Shown piece by piece: positions 1-13,200 of a stretch of 64,000 nt of DNA (positions are counted from its first letter, which is position 1; each line of letters opens with the position of its first letter). This DNA comes from Paramacrobiotus metropolitanus (lineage: Eukaryota > Tardigrada > Eutardigrada > Parachela > Macrobiotidae), in assembly GCF_019649055.1 (NCBI RefSeq), contig NW_026570329.1, forward strand, positions 186,001 to 250,000, in the 5' to 3' direction. Under the pieces are notes generated by a model, which saw only the letters and a list, made by a program, of their open reading frames with translations, was not told where the DNA came from and ran no database searches. A program made the translations under genes and the position numbers.

Positions 1-1908
1 CTTTGCGCTGACATTGTGCAAATCTGCTTAAGAGTTCAACGTCGAAGTTTATCTGCAGTTGTGACTTGTGCGATGCTTGCAGATTGTGAAATTGAAAAGC
101 TCATATTTTCGAATTGTGCTTACAGTGAGTATGTCCCAGTAAATTTTTTAAACAGTCTGTGAATTAACGACAGTTGTTTTAGTTTATGGAATGCTTGTAT
201 TAGTTAATTTGACTTTAACTGAGATTATCCAAAACGCGCGCTAAGTAAAAATTTATTTTCGATTTTAAGACGGGCATGTGTTGTCTGGGATATCTTCAGA
301 ATGTATTTATAAATAATTCAGATAATGTTATAGAGCACTGCAATGGTAGCTACTACTATTAGTTATGTATATACTTTTTATTATTTAAAACGAAACATCT
401 AGCAGCGAAATTGCTGATAATAAATCGCGGTGCGAACATTTCACAATACCAAAGTGAACTATATGATACTATAAGATAATATGAGTTAAAGTTTTTACAA
501 AATCGACAACGTTATTGTTTTTGCTTGCGAATTGGGGCACGGCAACGATCTGGTTCAACTTCTCAGAACTAGTTCATTTTTGTGTAAAATTTAAAAAATG
601 AATGTTAAATCGTAGAAAAGTGCTAATATATAAGTCGTAAGTTGTAATTTGTAAGCGTAACAGAGTCAGAGTTAAAACATACGATATACTGTGATTCGTT
701 GGTAAAAACTTGTCATAAATCGTTTTTCACAATCGTTGTAACGACAAGTAAACAACGCTCACACTTCACAAGTTCTGTACAAGAGCAACTCGAAAGCCAT
801 TCAAGTACAGCGAAGTCGCCGCCTTGGTTACGTGTATATGGCAAGAGCTATAACTTGGGACACGGTTTACTTTTGCAGAAAACGGAGTGTGACATTTTAC
901 TGGTATAGCTAAAATTGTTAAGATTAGTTTAGTTTTGTAGTAATTTCTGTGCTGAAAAACTCCTCTTTGACCGTACTTTGAAAAAACAAACAGAAGAGTG
1001 AATGCGCGTAGAAATGTGAACTGCACTGGTGTTTTTCCCATAGACGCATATGCTTAACCTTGCGAAGCGTCTCATCCGAAATGACACAATAGAGCCGAAA
1101 TCACACCTCATTAGCGATTGTGCCGTTGTCAATTATCTTCCAGAATGATACGTACTGTACTCTTTTGCTTTATTACAAGCATCAATGTACTTGTAGAAGT
1201 CCACTGTCCTTGTGAAAATGAATAATTTGGAGATGATGAGTTCACAACTGTACCGCCCTCGCAGGGATAAAAACTGGATTTGCAACCAATAGAAAGTTAT
1301 GAACAAATGTTTGCCAAATATCATTTGTCTAGAGGTAGCAGCGTCGACCAATCAAATAATCTAGTCCCACCCTCTTAGTTTAAACAGCATCGGTACGTAC
1401 ACATCCCGGTTGAACAAGTGCAACGGACTGAAAGTTCTGTGTAGTGCGTCTGTGTGAGCGGCGAGCGCGATGCATGTCTGCTCCATTCCGCTCTCCCTTG
1501 TACAATACGACGCTGCACTCGCACTCTGCCGTGCGGATGGATCGCTGGCGCTGGATAGGCCAGCCCCCTTGACACAATATGGAGTATGGACGGCCGTATT
1601 CCTGGAATGACGCCGTCGTGTCACGGCCTGCTGCCTGCATGCCAGCACACAGCGTGGAGCAGATCAAACAGCACTCATGCATCAGCCAGGCACGAACCAC
1701 ATGCAACAGGTTCCTCTGCGTTTCCGAGATTGCTATGGTTATTGCTAGAGAGTATAACTTATACTCTCTCTTCCACAGTCCCATTTTGATTTCCGTTCTT
1801 GTTGTAACATATCCAGGCATCATTGAGCCATCTTGTCACCATCATTAGAGTGTTGTTGATCCAGTGTTACTGAAAGGGGAAAACCCGTACATCGGGCAGA
1901 AAAACCAG
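1..1908. other. Upstream region of zinc-finger gene A, no coding gene seen
   Basis: AT-rich sequence to about 1350, then a more GC-balanced stretch from about 1370 to 1700. Short open frames occur on both strands but overlap each other in several frames and show no protein family, so I do not call them. The right edge is set by a good splice-donor motif, ACCAG|GTATGAG, at 1908/1909; the matching acceptor is at 2466, just before the gene A start codon. The last part of this region (perhaps 1400-1908) is therefore the best candidate for the non-coding first exon and promoter of gene A. The transcription start cannot be located from the sequence. Confidence 0.35.
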
Positions 1909-2466
1909 GTATGAGGAAACTGGAAAGTTAATGTTCTGGGAAAGTGAAAGCCAACCCGGATTCTGTTCTTCCCGTGTCTGGGTCCATAAAAATTTTTATA
2001 TTCCCAATTTTCTTGTTGACTAAATGGTTTTATCAGGTTCCGATGGCTCCTGGAACGTACAGATTGAACTTTAACTCTGGATGAATTTCAATTACCGAGG
2101 AATTTCTTATGAAAATATCATTAAATATGATATTACATAATATAATATAATATACGGTTTAGAACTTTAGTAATCCTTATTTTTAAAATTGAAAAAATGA
2201 TTCACAGATCCTGTTCTTCCCGTGTCTGCACTCTGCGCCCATAATTATTTTTCGATTTTTTTTGTTGAGTAAATGATTTTATCAGATTTTGTTTGTCCAT
2301 GGAAATGCGGGATTCAGCCTTAACTAGAATGAATTAATTTTTTTAATAAATCAATAAATATTTATATTAGAAATTATTAATCATTATTTTCGAAAATTAT
2401 TGTGCGTAATTAATTTGAAAAAATATTGACAATTCTTGACTGAATTGGAGCGAAATCTTGCCACAG
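1909..2466 (+). other. Probable 5' UTR intron of gene A
   Basis: Donor ACCAG|GTATGAG at 1908/1909 and acceptor TTGCCACAG at 2466, 8 bp before the gene A ATG. Gene B has the same layout: an acceptor at 15959 lies 12 bp before its ATG. The arrangement is inferred from splice motifs and from the paralogue, not from transcripts. Confidence 0.45.
1959..2403. repeat. Imperfect tandem duplication, period about 248 bp
   Basis: Two diverged copies, about 1959-2190 and 2207-2403. Both start with a close match to GAT(T/C)CTGTTCTTCCCGTGTCTG, then share blocks such as TTGTTGA(C/G)TAAATG(G/A)TTTTATCAG and a terminal AT-rich stretch. The repeat lies inside the probable 5' UTR intron of gene A and its second copy runs close to the acceptor. 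Confidence 0.6.
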
Positions 2467-2474
2467 ATTCAGCG

Positions 2475-5400
2475 ATGACCAGCGCATCCGTGGCCCGCGG
2501 CGGCCCGCTGGACGCCCTGAAAGACGAGCCCTCCGACAGCGACGTCTCCCCCCGCCGCAGCCTTCGTTCCGCCACGCGCAAACCCTCCGAACCGCCGCTC
2601 AAGCGCGAACCCATCGTGGAGTACGCCCCGGCCCCCGTCGACGATCCCGACTCCCCCGTGGACTTCAGCAACAAGGGCTCGGTGGAGCGCGACGAACAGG
2701 AAGGGGGCACTGTCATGGAGCCCCCGGGGGCGGCGGGCAGCGACACCACGCGGCGCACCTTCGTCTGCGACCTCTGCCACAAGCACTTCTCCAACGCGGC
2801 CAACATGCGCCGCCACCGCATCCGGCATTCGGGCGTCAAGCCCTTCGAGTGCAAGTTCTGCCAGAAGAAGTTCTTCCGCAAAGATCACATGCGGGAGCAT
2901 ATGGCGCATAAGCATAACACCGTCCAGGTCAGGCATTAAATTAATTTTTCCTTTAGTAATTTAATTTTCCCCATACTTTTAAAATTAAAAAGTGCATTTA
3001 CTACGAAATGCAATAACGTAGCTGAACGAAAATCATTAATTAAAAATTAATTTTCAGAGAAAAACGAATAATAAAATGCGCGTAAGCCAGTACTTAATAA
3101 TGAACAGAATAAATATTCAAAAAATTACAATAAGAAGAGGCATACTTTATTAAGCTGTTCTGTACACCCTGGTCACGCTAAGTTAGCGGCACGGCTTTTA
3201 TTTTTCTGCTGGATCGTGTCACCCATGTTTTTCCGATCTTTTTTAAATTTTCTGGTGCAGTTTTCTTTTGCGCATTTTTTGAACATAAGTTCACTAGACT
3301 TTTCGTTGCGATGCCGCGAGAAATAGTTTCGGAATGGAAGGCATCGATAAAACGGAGTCGTGACAGTGTTCGAAAAACATTTTAATTGAATCAGAAAACC
3401 AGGAATAACTTTTAATGCTAGGAATTAAGCCTAATTTAATAATGACAATTACGAGAGTTCGGAATTCAAACGGCTAGACCATACTTGCAAGACGCCTTAG
3501 GGAGCAGAACCGCTTTTTTCGCCCTAACAAAGCGTTGGCGAAAAAAATGATTGCGGCCATTGGATACTGTTGCTATGGAGCGTCGCGCGCTTATGTTGCG
3601 GGTGGTGGTGGTAAAAAGTAAAGCCCAACATCTGGTGGATCGGATTTTGTGGCGCAGGGTCAGATGTGAATTTACCATGGTTGCACGGCGACTTCGCGAA
3701 GGCGCGCATCTTACAGTTTGGTCCCGCCCACTGATGTACCGCTGCCCTGGCCCAGGAATGGCTTCATCTTAATAAAGCCGTTTGCCCAAAGCCTCTTTCC
3801 AAAGAGCCACTAGATGGCTAAGGCAACAGATTTGGTTCTTTTCGAATACGACATAACAGGGAATTTAAAACGAATTTCATTAGAGAGGAAGGCAGCCACA
3901 ATAGACGGTAGTTAAACGGCAGCGCATTTTAAGAAGGTCTTCTCTAGTTTTAAATTCTGTCATTCGTGGCACGCTCAAATCTTCGAAATCCCAAATGGAA
4001 AAGGTGTTGGATAGATCGAATGACCCCCTGAAAGTTAAATAGAATTCGATTCTGTGACAAGTGGTTATGGGAAGTTTTCACAGGGATGCTGCCAGCTTGA
4101 CGCGGCCTGGGTGTAATTTGTGAGATAATTCTGGCTCAGCGCTTCCGAGTATTTTTTAATCGTATTAAATTGAATTAATTGTATCGTAATATATTCATCG
4201 TATTTTTTCATAAATTAATTCAGTGCTTTTCTGTAGCAGTTGGAGTGCTACTTCTGTCAGGAGGGCTTCGAGAAGGAGAAGGATCTCATCCAGCACGTGA
4301 TCCACGCGCACAACGTCAACTCGCGCGAACTCCACTGCCACATTTGCGCCTTCAGTGCGCCCACCATCGGACGCTATCTCTGGCATCTCAGCAACTCCCA
4401 TCCCCGCAAACACATCACGTATCATCCCTACAACGGTCCCAACGCGGATGCTGCGCCTACCATGACGACCGTCAGTGCCATGCCCAAAATCAGCAAGGTA
4501 AGAGTTATCGACTTCCGCTTGAGATTCATATGGTATGTTTATAATACGGACCTATGTGTGCTTCTCTAGAGAATCGATACAAAATTTGCAAGATTATTTT
4601 TTAAAATTTGTAATGAATCTTATATTTGTTAAATACTGTATTATATTAATTAATCGTTTAATTTTTTGTTTGCTGAAAATGTAGAGACTAAATTATTCAA
4701 TTCGCTAATGACTTTTTTTTACAATTTCGTGTCGTGTTATTGCAATGTTGGTCAACGAGTCGTTGAAAGAATAAATTAATAAACAAATTGAATCAATTTT
4801 TAATTTTTTTTGTTAGGTATTTTCCCGGAAACGTCGGGCGGTGGAGGAGCCCAGTCCCCCGACAGATAACGGCGATGTGGATGGCGAGGACAGCGGGAGC
4901 AGTGTGAAGCAAGATGACGAGATGGCGGAGAACAACACCATTCCGCCGGCACTCCCGGAATTCGGGACGGGACCCGGCAGCGTCAAGTACGTCAGTCTGT
5001 TGAATCGCCGACTGCTGGACAGTGGTGGCGAGGGCACGGGCAGCGAGGGGAATTTGTATCTGCTGGTGGCCAATCAAGCGGGACAACCGCGACAACAGGA
5101 CGGCAATGGAGGAATGGAATGGAAAGGTACAGTGAAGAAAAATTCCCTTTCCGTCTTGACCGGTAATTAGTAATAAATTCAGTTTAATGGATAACTTCAT
5201 AACATTGATTTTAAACAAAATAAATCGATTTAAACGTTTAAAGCCACATTTTTCTCTTCAAAATTATTCTGGTCTTTGGAATAAAATCTCATCAAACGCT
5301 TCAATCACTTAATGAAACGTAGAAAAATCAAACCGAATATTGCAATTTCTGAATAAATAAGAATTGAATAGGTAAATCTGGAATAAATCGAAAACTAGAC

Positions 5401-5971
5401 GTTAAACACTACATCGATATTAAATTTTAGTTTCTACAAGTTAGCCGAATTCATTGCCATGCACTTGATTAAAATATAAATTTTAGGACACCCTGTACGG
5501 TGAAAATGGGATAACAGAGATTAGAATAATTTTTGAGAAATAAAAATAAACAGTTATTTATTGTTAAATTTATTTTGATGATTGTAAATACCTGGTTTGT
5601 ATTTTGTAGCCAGCAGCAGCCGCCGCAAAACCACGATGCCGGTGCGTCGCGTCCACTCGCCGACCGAGGACGACGCCGATCCGGGCGAGAAGCGCGAACA
5701 CCCCGACACCGCCGACCAGACCGACCGCGAGACGGCAGACCCCGTCCCGCCGCCTCCGTCCGCCAGCGGCACGGACGCCGGCTCCGTCAACGGGAAGGCC
5801 GGTCCGGAGCACAAGTGCCCCTACTGCCTGATCGTGTACCCCGACAACGTCATGTATCTCCTGCACAAGATGCTGCATTCCCGTAATCAGCCGTACAAGT
5901 GCGCCGTCTGCCAGCATCTCTATCCCAATCGCTACGAGTTCTACGCGCACATCGTCAATCATCGGCCGTGA
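2475..5971 (+). CDS. C2H2 zinc-finger protein A, Ikaros/hunchback-like (460 aa)
   Basis: Likely nuclear DNA-binding transcription factor. Four coding exons: 2475-2927, 4240-4497, 4817-5126 and 5610-5971 (1383 bp), all with GT-AG borders and compatible phases. The start ATG is chosen because the protein then begins MTSASVARG, like gene B (MTTATLARG). Six C2H2 fingers form three pairs: Cys98/101-His114/118 with Cys126/129-His142/147; Cys154/157-His170/175 with Cys184/187-His200/205; and a C-terminal pair Cys410/413-His426/430 with Cys438/441-His454/458. The last pair carries VMY and RYEF landmarks of Ikaros/hunchback C-terminal fingers, which mediate dimerisation in those families. PVDFSNKG (61-68) resembles a CtBP-binding P-x-D-L-S motif (inference). 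Exon 3 holds a YVSLL motif shared with gene B. Gene A lacks the intron that splits the equivalent N-terminal region of gene B. Family assignment is firm as C2H2, tentative as Ikaros-like. Confidence 0.85.
2928..4239 (+). other. Intron 1 of gene A
   Basis: Bounded by CCAG|GTCAGG and CTGTAGCAG|TTGGAG. AT-rich at its ends; a more GC-rich middle block (about 3480-3800) has short open frames on both strands without recognisable domains. I see no gene in it. Confidence 0.7.
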
Positions 5972-6230
5972 ACGAGAGAGAGGAAGAGAAAAAGCGGGAT
6001 ATTTATTTTTTGTATAATTGAGCATTCCATGTTTGGTGTTGTGTGGAGAAGGTGTGGGTGTGGAGTGTGGATGGTGGGTGTTTGTTTGGCGGAGAATTTC
6101 CAGTATTTTTTGTGGAATTTAATTGTTTATTTTTTCTTTGGGAAATGACCATATTTTTCTGGCCTTTTGGGACGCGGTGCAATAATCCGATTAATAAATT
6201 TGAATGGTATTTGGAATCCGAATAAAATTG
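5972..6230 (+). other. 3' UTR of gene A with polyadenylation signals
   Basis: The stop codon at 5969-5971 is followed by a G/T-rich stretch and two AATAAA hexamers, at 6193-6198 and 6221-6226. Either could direct 3' end formation. Confidence 0.55.
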
Positions 6231-9200
6231 CTGTTTTTGTTGAAAGTATCATTAAGCGGCGTTTTTCCGGTACATTTTAAGTTTTAATGGAAAATCGACG
6301 TTTTTAACATTTTATTCCTTGTTTTCAGTTTATTTTTACTTTATTTAATGTATTTTTTAGTAGCCGGTATTATTTAATTTCCTATAAAAATTTTATATTA
6401 AAATTAAATAAATTACTACGTAACAAATATTGCGCATCTATATATCCGTAAATTTTCTTCTGTTAAGGAATGGGAACGGGTTTGGTGAATTACTGCGTTA
6501 TCGGTCAGCGGAAATAAGTATGTGGGTTAGAGAGCGATTCAGTGGAATGCGAATATTTTTGACGACATCGTCGTCAACAAGGAGAATTGCACAGGCAGTG
6601 GAGTGGAATATTTGGCCATTTTGCCGGGTTGACTGCCAAGCCTGCAGCAGGCTAGCGATTAGGTTGGGTTAGCTTAACCTGATGGACTCTGGCCCTGGCA
6701 TACTTTTCCCATCCTCGAAAATCAACGGATGACTGCAAATAGGCGACATAACACGACGCGTACACGGCAGACAAATTCCGGTTTAGCCAGTGCAGCGACA
6801 TGTGTAAAGTAATGCACTGACGGTACAGTGCAGCCGGTGATATCATGAGCTGCTGGGCGATTTGACAGGCCGGGTGGCCTGATCGATCGGATGCGCAACA
6901 GGCAGAAAATCAGGGAAGAAAAACCAGCTTCCATGCTGGACAAACAAGATAACCGCAAGACAGTAGTGAGCAGTGGCGTCGCGAGTCGAACGGTTTGATC
7001 AAAGATGGTTAACAAACCCGACATCTAACAATATTAGTATTTTAGTATTCAGTATTTTCCAAAATTTTCTGAATTCCGAATAACTACAGACACAGTCCAG
7101 TGTACAAACTGATCTTTTAATTTTCTGCTGCTGTAAGTGTTTTTAGTTTCGTTTGCTACCTGTATTAGCCTAATCAGGTCACATTAAAAGTACGTATTAG
7201 AAATGCGAAAGACGTAGTACAACGGCTATCTAAAAGAAACTTCTGTATGGTTTCGATGTTATTAGATACCGGTTAGCAAGAAAATCAAGAAACGATTATT
7301 AGAAATTTAAATCAGATGCAAAGTAATTTGTAATTCAATTAAATTTTTATTTTTTTTTGCATGTTATAAGTCATAAAATCAAAGAAAGACAGAAAGCGTC
7401 AGTGTGGACTAACTTGTCTAAATTTGGACAAAATTTAAACCGATAAGCGACAGGATAAGCCAAGGCGGGCGTGGAAATCCCCTGAATTACATCCTGAGCG
7501 CGCCACCCAACGGGCTCAACATTTTTCCGCGCCGCTGTCGAGCGCGCAGTTGTTAAACCGCGGTCGCTCCACTTTGCGCGCGGGAGTGAACTTTGAGACT
7601 GGATTGTCAATAACAAAATTGTTATTGCGCCACGGCCAGTTGCGCCTGGCGTTGCGGGCGCCGCGGTGTATAAGCGTGTGGCACACAGGCAGCAGGAAAC
7701 TGGTTAAACCAGTTGATCGGAAAATGCGTCCGGATGATAAAAAGTGCAGTGGCTGAGAAATGTCAGGCTAATCGCTATCTGCACTCTGGCTGAAAGTGAA
7801 TGGCATACACTGGCGCAACACGCGCACTGAATGTGGGAAGGCAGGATAACGGCTATATTACATTGCTACAGACATGTCGTACAAGTCAACCTCGCTTCCT
7901 TTATTATCCAAGTCTGCATTTATCAGCGCACAGCTATCCGGTCATGTGTCTGGCTGTTTGATCTGGCTGGTTGATGGTGCGTTGACGGGGCCTGCGTGGC
8001 AGTACACTGGTTACTTGGTTAGTCAGCACAAAACACAAACGGCAAAAAGTGAAAAAGCCAGAGGAAAGGATTTCGCGGTTGTAAACGGGCACTCGAGCCG
8101 GCGACGTGGCTGTCTGGGGCACTCTGTGCTGGAAAAATACTGCCGCTTTCCAACGGCCCTGGCTTTCGCTGGCGTCATGAAAAGGAAGCGCGCCGCACTC
8201 TGTCATGGGTGACAAAAAATGGCACAATAAGCAACTGGGAGAAAAAAGCAGAGACGATGCCGATAAAGGCACATGATACGCAAATGACCTTGGGAAAATA
8301 ATATCCGCTAATTTGTACAGTATATTTTTATTAACCGAAATAAATATAAATAAATACAAATTTAAAGGGTAAAAATCCTTTTACTTAAAGTTAGGAAGAT
8401 TTACTTTATTTAACAGGTACACTAAATTGTGCGGTTGCTTTCGTAAAATTAGTATCTCAAAAACTTTCTTCCTTGTATAAGTATAAAAAATTTTAATACT
8501 AGTACTAAAACTTTGGTCTTGGAAGACATTCTGTTAAGTATTTATTGCAGCGCTTGCAGTTGTTAGGTTAATGTGCAGATACACCACCAGCCGGTTGAGA
8601 TTACTGTACGAGACTGTAGACTTTAAAATTCCCCTGAAATCTACTCTGTGGCTGCGTCGATGAAATCGGCTGAACCCAGATTGCATTGATGCGCCCGGTT
8701 GGGCTTATCAGCTGAAAATATGTAGCCAGTGGAACACTTCCCATTCAAACGGCTTATCTGCTTCCATAACGGCAGACTGCCTTTTGCCCTGCACCTTTTC
8801 TGGCCTTATCAGCAGTCAGCCACCGTTCTGTTTGCTCAGGGAAGCGGCAGGAAATAGCATGTATGGATGTACCGCACTGCCATGTCACGCTGATCAGATG
8901 AGAAATCACCAGGAAGGCTAAAAACGCCCATAACTGGCGTCATCTGACAGCTCTTGGCGACGTGAGCGCAACCAGACAACGGATATTTTCCCAGGCTGGG
9001 TGGCAAGGAAAAAACACATAAAATTTTTTATTGCTGTATTGGATTACTCACAGAAATTCCAAAGCGAAAAAAAATTAAAACAGGAAAAGATCGCAGTGGT
9101 GATGAATAAGTAGGCAGAAAATTCCCTGTAGCATTTGCGATGTTTGGCGTGCTGTTTACAGAGTAATTAGTGGATGATGTAAAATGATGAAAAATAATTT

Positions 9201-10291
9201 CCGCTTTTTAAATCATCGACGGGAAAATGCGGCATCTTTGGCGCGCTAACGGCATTTTCTCTGTACTGCTGATTGATTTATGACAGGTTTGACAGAGTTA
9301 TTTACCGGATGCGTTACAATGATTACCACCTTTTCCTTGATCTTTAAAATTAACTTCCTTAACGACGCTGCCGCACAGGTGCATTAGATGGGCATTTTTC
9401 GGCGGCAGCCAGCGGAAAAACGGAAAATGCTATCTGTTGCGCCTACAGGCTGAAAACGCCCAACGTTTCTCACCCAGGACACGTACGGTGCGTTGTTGGG
9501 GCATTCAACAAGCCATTCAAGACGATAATCATGCCCTGATTTCCAGCTTTGAACTGGCAACCGTATTTGCACTCGCACTCACACGGGCGCATATCCTTCC
9601 AGCTCGTACGTACGTGTGCATTGTGCTGGCTGAGTGCAGTGTCGTATTGAGCCGGTGGCTGTATGTGTGTGCGCGCGCATATTCCCACCCGTCGCTATCA
9701 TCAGCCTGCAGCGCAGCCAGAACATAGTCCCATGGAAATCACACTTGAACATACACACACGCATAGCACGGCATACACACTCGCAGTAATCACAGGCGGT
9801 CTAAGAATAGTCCACATATCCTTTGCGAATTCCCCTTGGAAGAGTGCACGATTGCGAGACAGAGAGTGAGAGAGAGAAAGACGGTCATCGCAGTATTGAG
9901 AAACAGCCATCTTCTCATCCTACATATCCAGAAGGATTTGTCAGGCGCGCGTCGATCGCTGTATGTGCCAGGCCATTTTTAGTCCTGTGGTAATACGGCG
10001 CCTACTGCACCCGGCAAGACAGCATCTTCCTTTCAGCCAGAACCGGTTACATGGTTGTAATGTGCCGATCCGAGTGAACCACGCAGCGCACGATCGTCGT
10101 CAGTCGCATATTTTCACAGCCAGCGCAGAAATCAGGACCTGCTTACGCACTGGCGCCGAGGCTGAAATTTAACGTCCTAGAAAGTTCAAGATTTGGATCA
10201 AGAGACGATTTCCTGGAGTCAACGCTAAGCGTGGACAGTGGAAAAAGCCCGGACAATTCCCGGATTGGAAAAGTAAAGGAAGCAGCAACAG
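6231..10291. other. Intergenic region, probable upstream region and 5' UTR exon of gene B at its end
   Basis: About 4 kb without a recognisable coding gene. Simple-sequence patches occur at about 9750-9780 (CA-rich) and 9855-9885 (GA-rich). The right border is a strong donor, AACAG|GTAAGC, at 10291/10292. It could end a non-coding first exon of gene B whose acceptor is at 15959. Promoter position unknown. Confidence 0.35.
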
Positions 10292-13200
10292 GTAAGCGGC
10301 CGTTTAAAATCAGTTAATTTTCTGAAAAAATCCCTGTTTTCGATAAAAACTTTAAACTAATAGTTATTAGCAATTTGTGTAAGTTTTCTATGATGATAAG
10401 AGAATATTAAGTACTTAGTTCCCAGCATCCCATCCTGTTTATGAGAAACAAGAGCGAACGATTCCGAAACAGCCGGAAAAATCTCTGAAACTCATTCTGG
10501 CTGTTTCCCTGTACGGATCACAGAATGACCAAAACAACCTACAGCCGCGAGGCAGATGCGCCATCGATATGCGCGCTAAATAAGCGGCGTCAGGCCGCTT
10601 TTCTGTACTTTGTGTCGAGACGGCCTGAACTTACAGGGAACATGATTGGCTGAGTCAGTGCGCGCTACTAAAGCAACAGTCGTTTTCTTTCTGGCACTTC
10701 TGTGTGAGGCATCGGTAAAGAATTCCAGAAATCCTGTTAGCACTTGGAAAAGAGTGTTGTGTGACTACGGCAGGCGCCGGTGCTACAGCTTACGTGGCTC
10801 CTAAATTATGCCTGTAAGGTATTTTTCCATCCGCACATGACAATGCCGGCGTATGGAACGGTGCGCCGAACGCGCGCGTCCGTTGAATAATCAGCCGGCA
10901 AAATTTTTGTCTATGTGTTCCCCTGTTGTGCTGTTTGCTTGGCGCATACAGCCCAATCATACTCTCTCCCTTGTATGGGTTTTATGGTTCTTCGAAAAGG
11001 CAATTTTGTGTACGTGTTGAGTGGCGCGCAAGAGACTTGTGTGTTGTGGCAGAGTGAGCGAGCGAAATTGGTTACGTGAGAGAGAACTAGTGATCCGCAA
11101 AACCTGTTGCTCCTTTGGCATACATGCGAGTATGCCGCGGCCGGGGCCATTATGCCAACAGGAAAATCACACGCTGCACGTTCGTTGCTTGCTGCTGCTG
11201 CTGTTGATGATGATGATGGCGTAAGGGCTGTTGGGCTGTTCTCATCGGGGTGATTAGACAATAGCACATTAATCAAGCAACAATTTTCCAGGTAACATAC
11301 CATAAACATTAGATGTTACGCACATTCGTCTGGATTTTTCGAAACTGACCAGAAATTTTTTTAATGGAAAACATCAGCGTAAACTGTGTATGTATCATAA
11401 TAAACAGTAACGGTGAAAATAGCGCGAAAAAAACAAAGCAGTTTGATGTTTCCCATGGTTAACGCCCAGAAATAATTTTTTCGGAAAATATTTCCTTATT
11501 CGGGCAACAAAAGATTATTCCACAAACTTCCTTTGTAAAATTTCTATGTGCAGTGCACATCATGTGGCGTACAGCCTGTCGCATTTACTACATTTTTCCA
11601 ACCGGAAACGATGCGTTAAGCAGATAGCGCACGCGCTCGATGCAGCCCATCCTCCCCGGCTGACAGTCACAATGCGCGCTGTGCGTCAGCATAATCGGCA
11701 TTCAGACGTCACTTATTTCCTGGATCAATATGCACATGTATAGATGCCATATAGCGCGCCGCGCCAATCCCTGCTTTGTCGTTGAGTGCCGACCCAAAAA
11801 TGGGCAAACTGCTGATGCGTGCATACATGTGCTGGGAGCGTCCCAGAAAATCGATAAACTTTGTCGTTGGGGAGGAAGTCGATTGAGCACAGTATGATTC
11901 AGCCTGAGCCGACATATATTCCCTTGACCCGATTGTAATGGGAAAACAGCCGGTTTGAATATACATCGCTTGTTGATCTAAGCGGGCCGGGCGACATCGA
12001 GTGATAATGGTTACTGGAAAATCTTTTAAATGTTGCCGTTACGTACATATTAAAGGTTCTCCTTTGCGCAGTTAAACGGGATATGTTTTTAATTCCTTTC
12101 TAAAATTTTTCATATGAAGCGTGTAAAATCTACTGCACGCATATTATCAGATTCATTCGGACCGTCACACGTGTTAGGACTGTGGCAGAAGTAAGAATTA
12201 AAATTAATGGTATACCATCACAAATGAAAATATTAAACCATGCATTCTTATAATATGTAGCCCAGTGTCCATCGAAGTTGCCGGCGTTAGTTTTTACATC
12301 TTTATATATTATGTCGAATTAGACTGGACGAAGTTTTACCGATTTTATTTGGATTAACGCGTGCATATAACTGTTTTCGTAAATCATAATAATTAATAAC
12401 TGTAAGCGTCATGTGAGCGATATGTACATTTTGGTGTTAACGAAAGGAAACCCGGAACTCCTTTCGGCTTATCTACCGAAGCAGTACATATGCGTAGTAT
12501 TTAGAGGTGTGTTTGCTCCGTCACCTGACGATCCTGACCTATGCAGTGAATTTTATCCTTAACGTATCTTTCGAGTAATATTAACGGTGCACTGGGTATC
12601 GATGAGAGGTGTGTTTGCTCCGTCACCTGACGATCCTGACCTATGCAGTGAATTTTATCCTTAACGTATCTTTCGAGTAATATTAACGGTGCACTGGGTA
12701 TCGAGCGCGCCACACTTGGCTAAGCAGGCTGATGGAGCGCTGGTGTGTGTTTTTTGCCATTCAGCCGTGTTTTTACTCCGTCTTTCTCCATCATCTCAGC
12801 GCGAGATGGGGTTTCTCGAGTAGGCAGTACTCTGCACAGCTGAATGCCGGATGGATGGATGGATGTCGGTCCGTTAGCACTTAATAGGCATCTCGAGCGC
12901 TTACACAGGTAACGCTTGTGCACCGCGACAGAGAAAAAGACACACGGTGAGAGAGGCTAAAGGAAAAACGAAGGCGAAGAAGATTAGTCAAGAGAAAATT
13001 GTCGGCTATCATCATCTTCACCGCGGCGCAGGTAGCCGGGGTGATTGGCGAGATTCATGGCTGCTGCAACGCTGCGGTACAGTGCAGGGCAGCCGGGCAA
13101 CGCTCTCTCGACGGGCCGCGTTCCGCTTTCTTTGATTGGATGCAGTCAGTTGTGTTAAAGGTACAAATGTTGCGGTGCGCGCTAATTACCGGCTGGGTGG

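Noticed and set aside
1361-1848. Overlapping open frames on both strands upstream of gene A
   Set aside because: GC-rich patch with frames in several phases and no recognisable domain; more likely promoter or 5' UTR sequence.
12503-12704. CRISPR-like direct repeats
   Set aside because: Only two contiguous 100-bp copies, no spacers of equal length, and the DNA is clearly eukaryotic.
12501-12713. Open frame with a protein repeat
   Set aside because: It is the translation of the 102-bp DNA tandem repeat; the period is a multiple of three, so any frame without stops appears doubled. No coding evidence.
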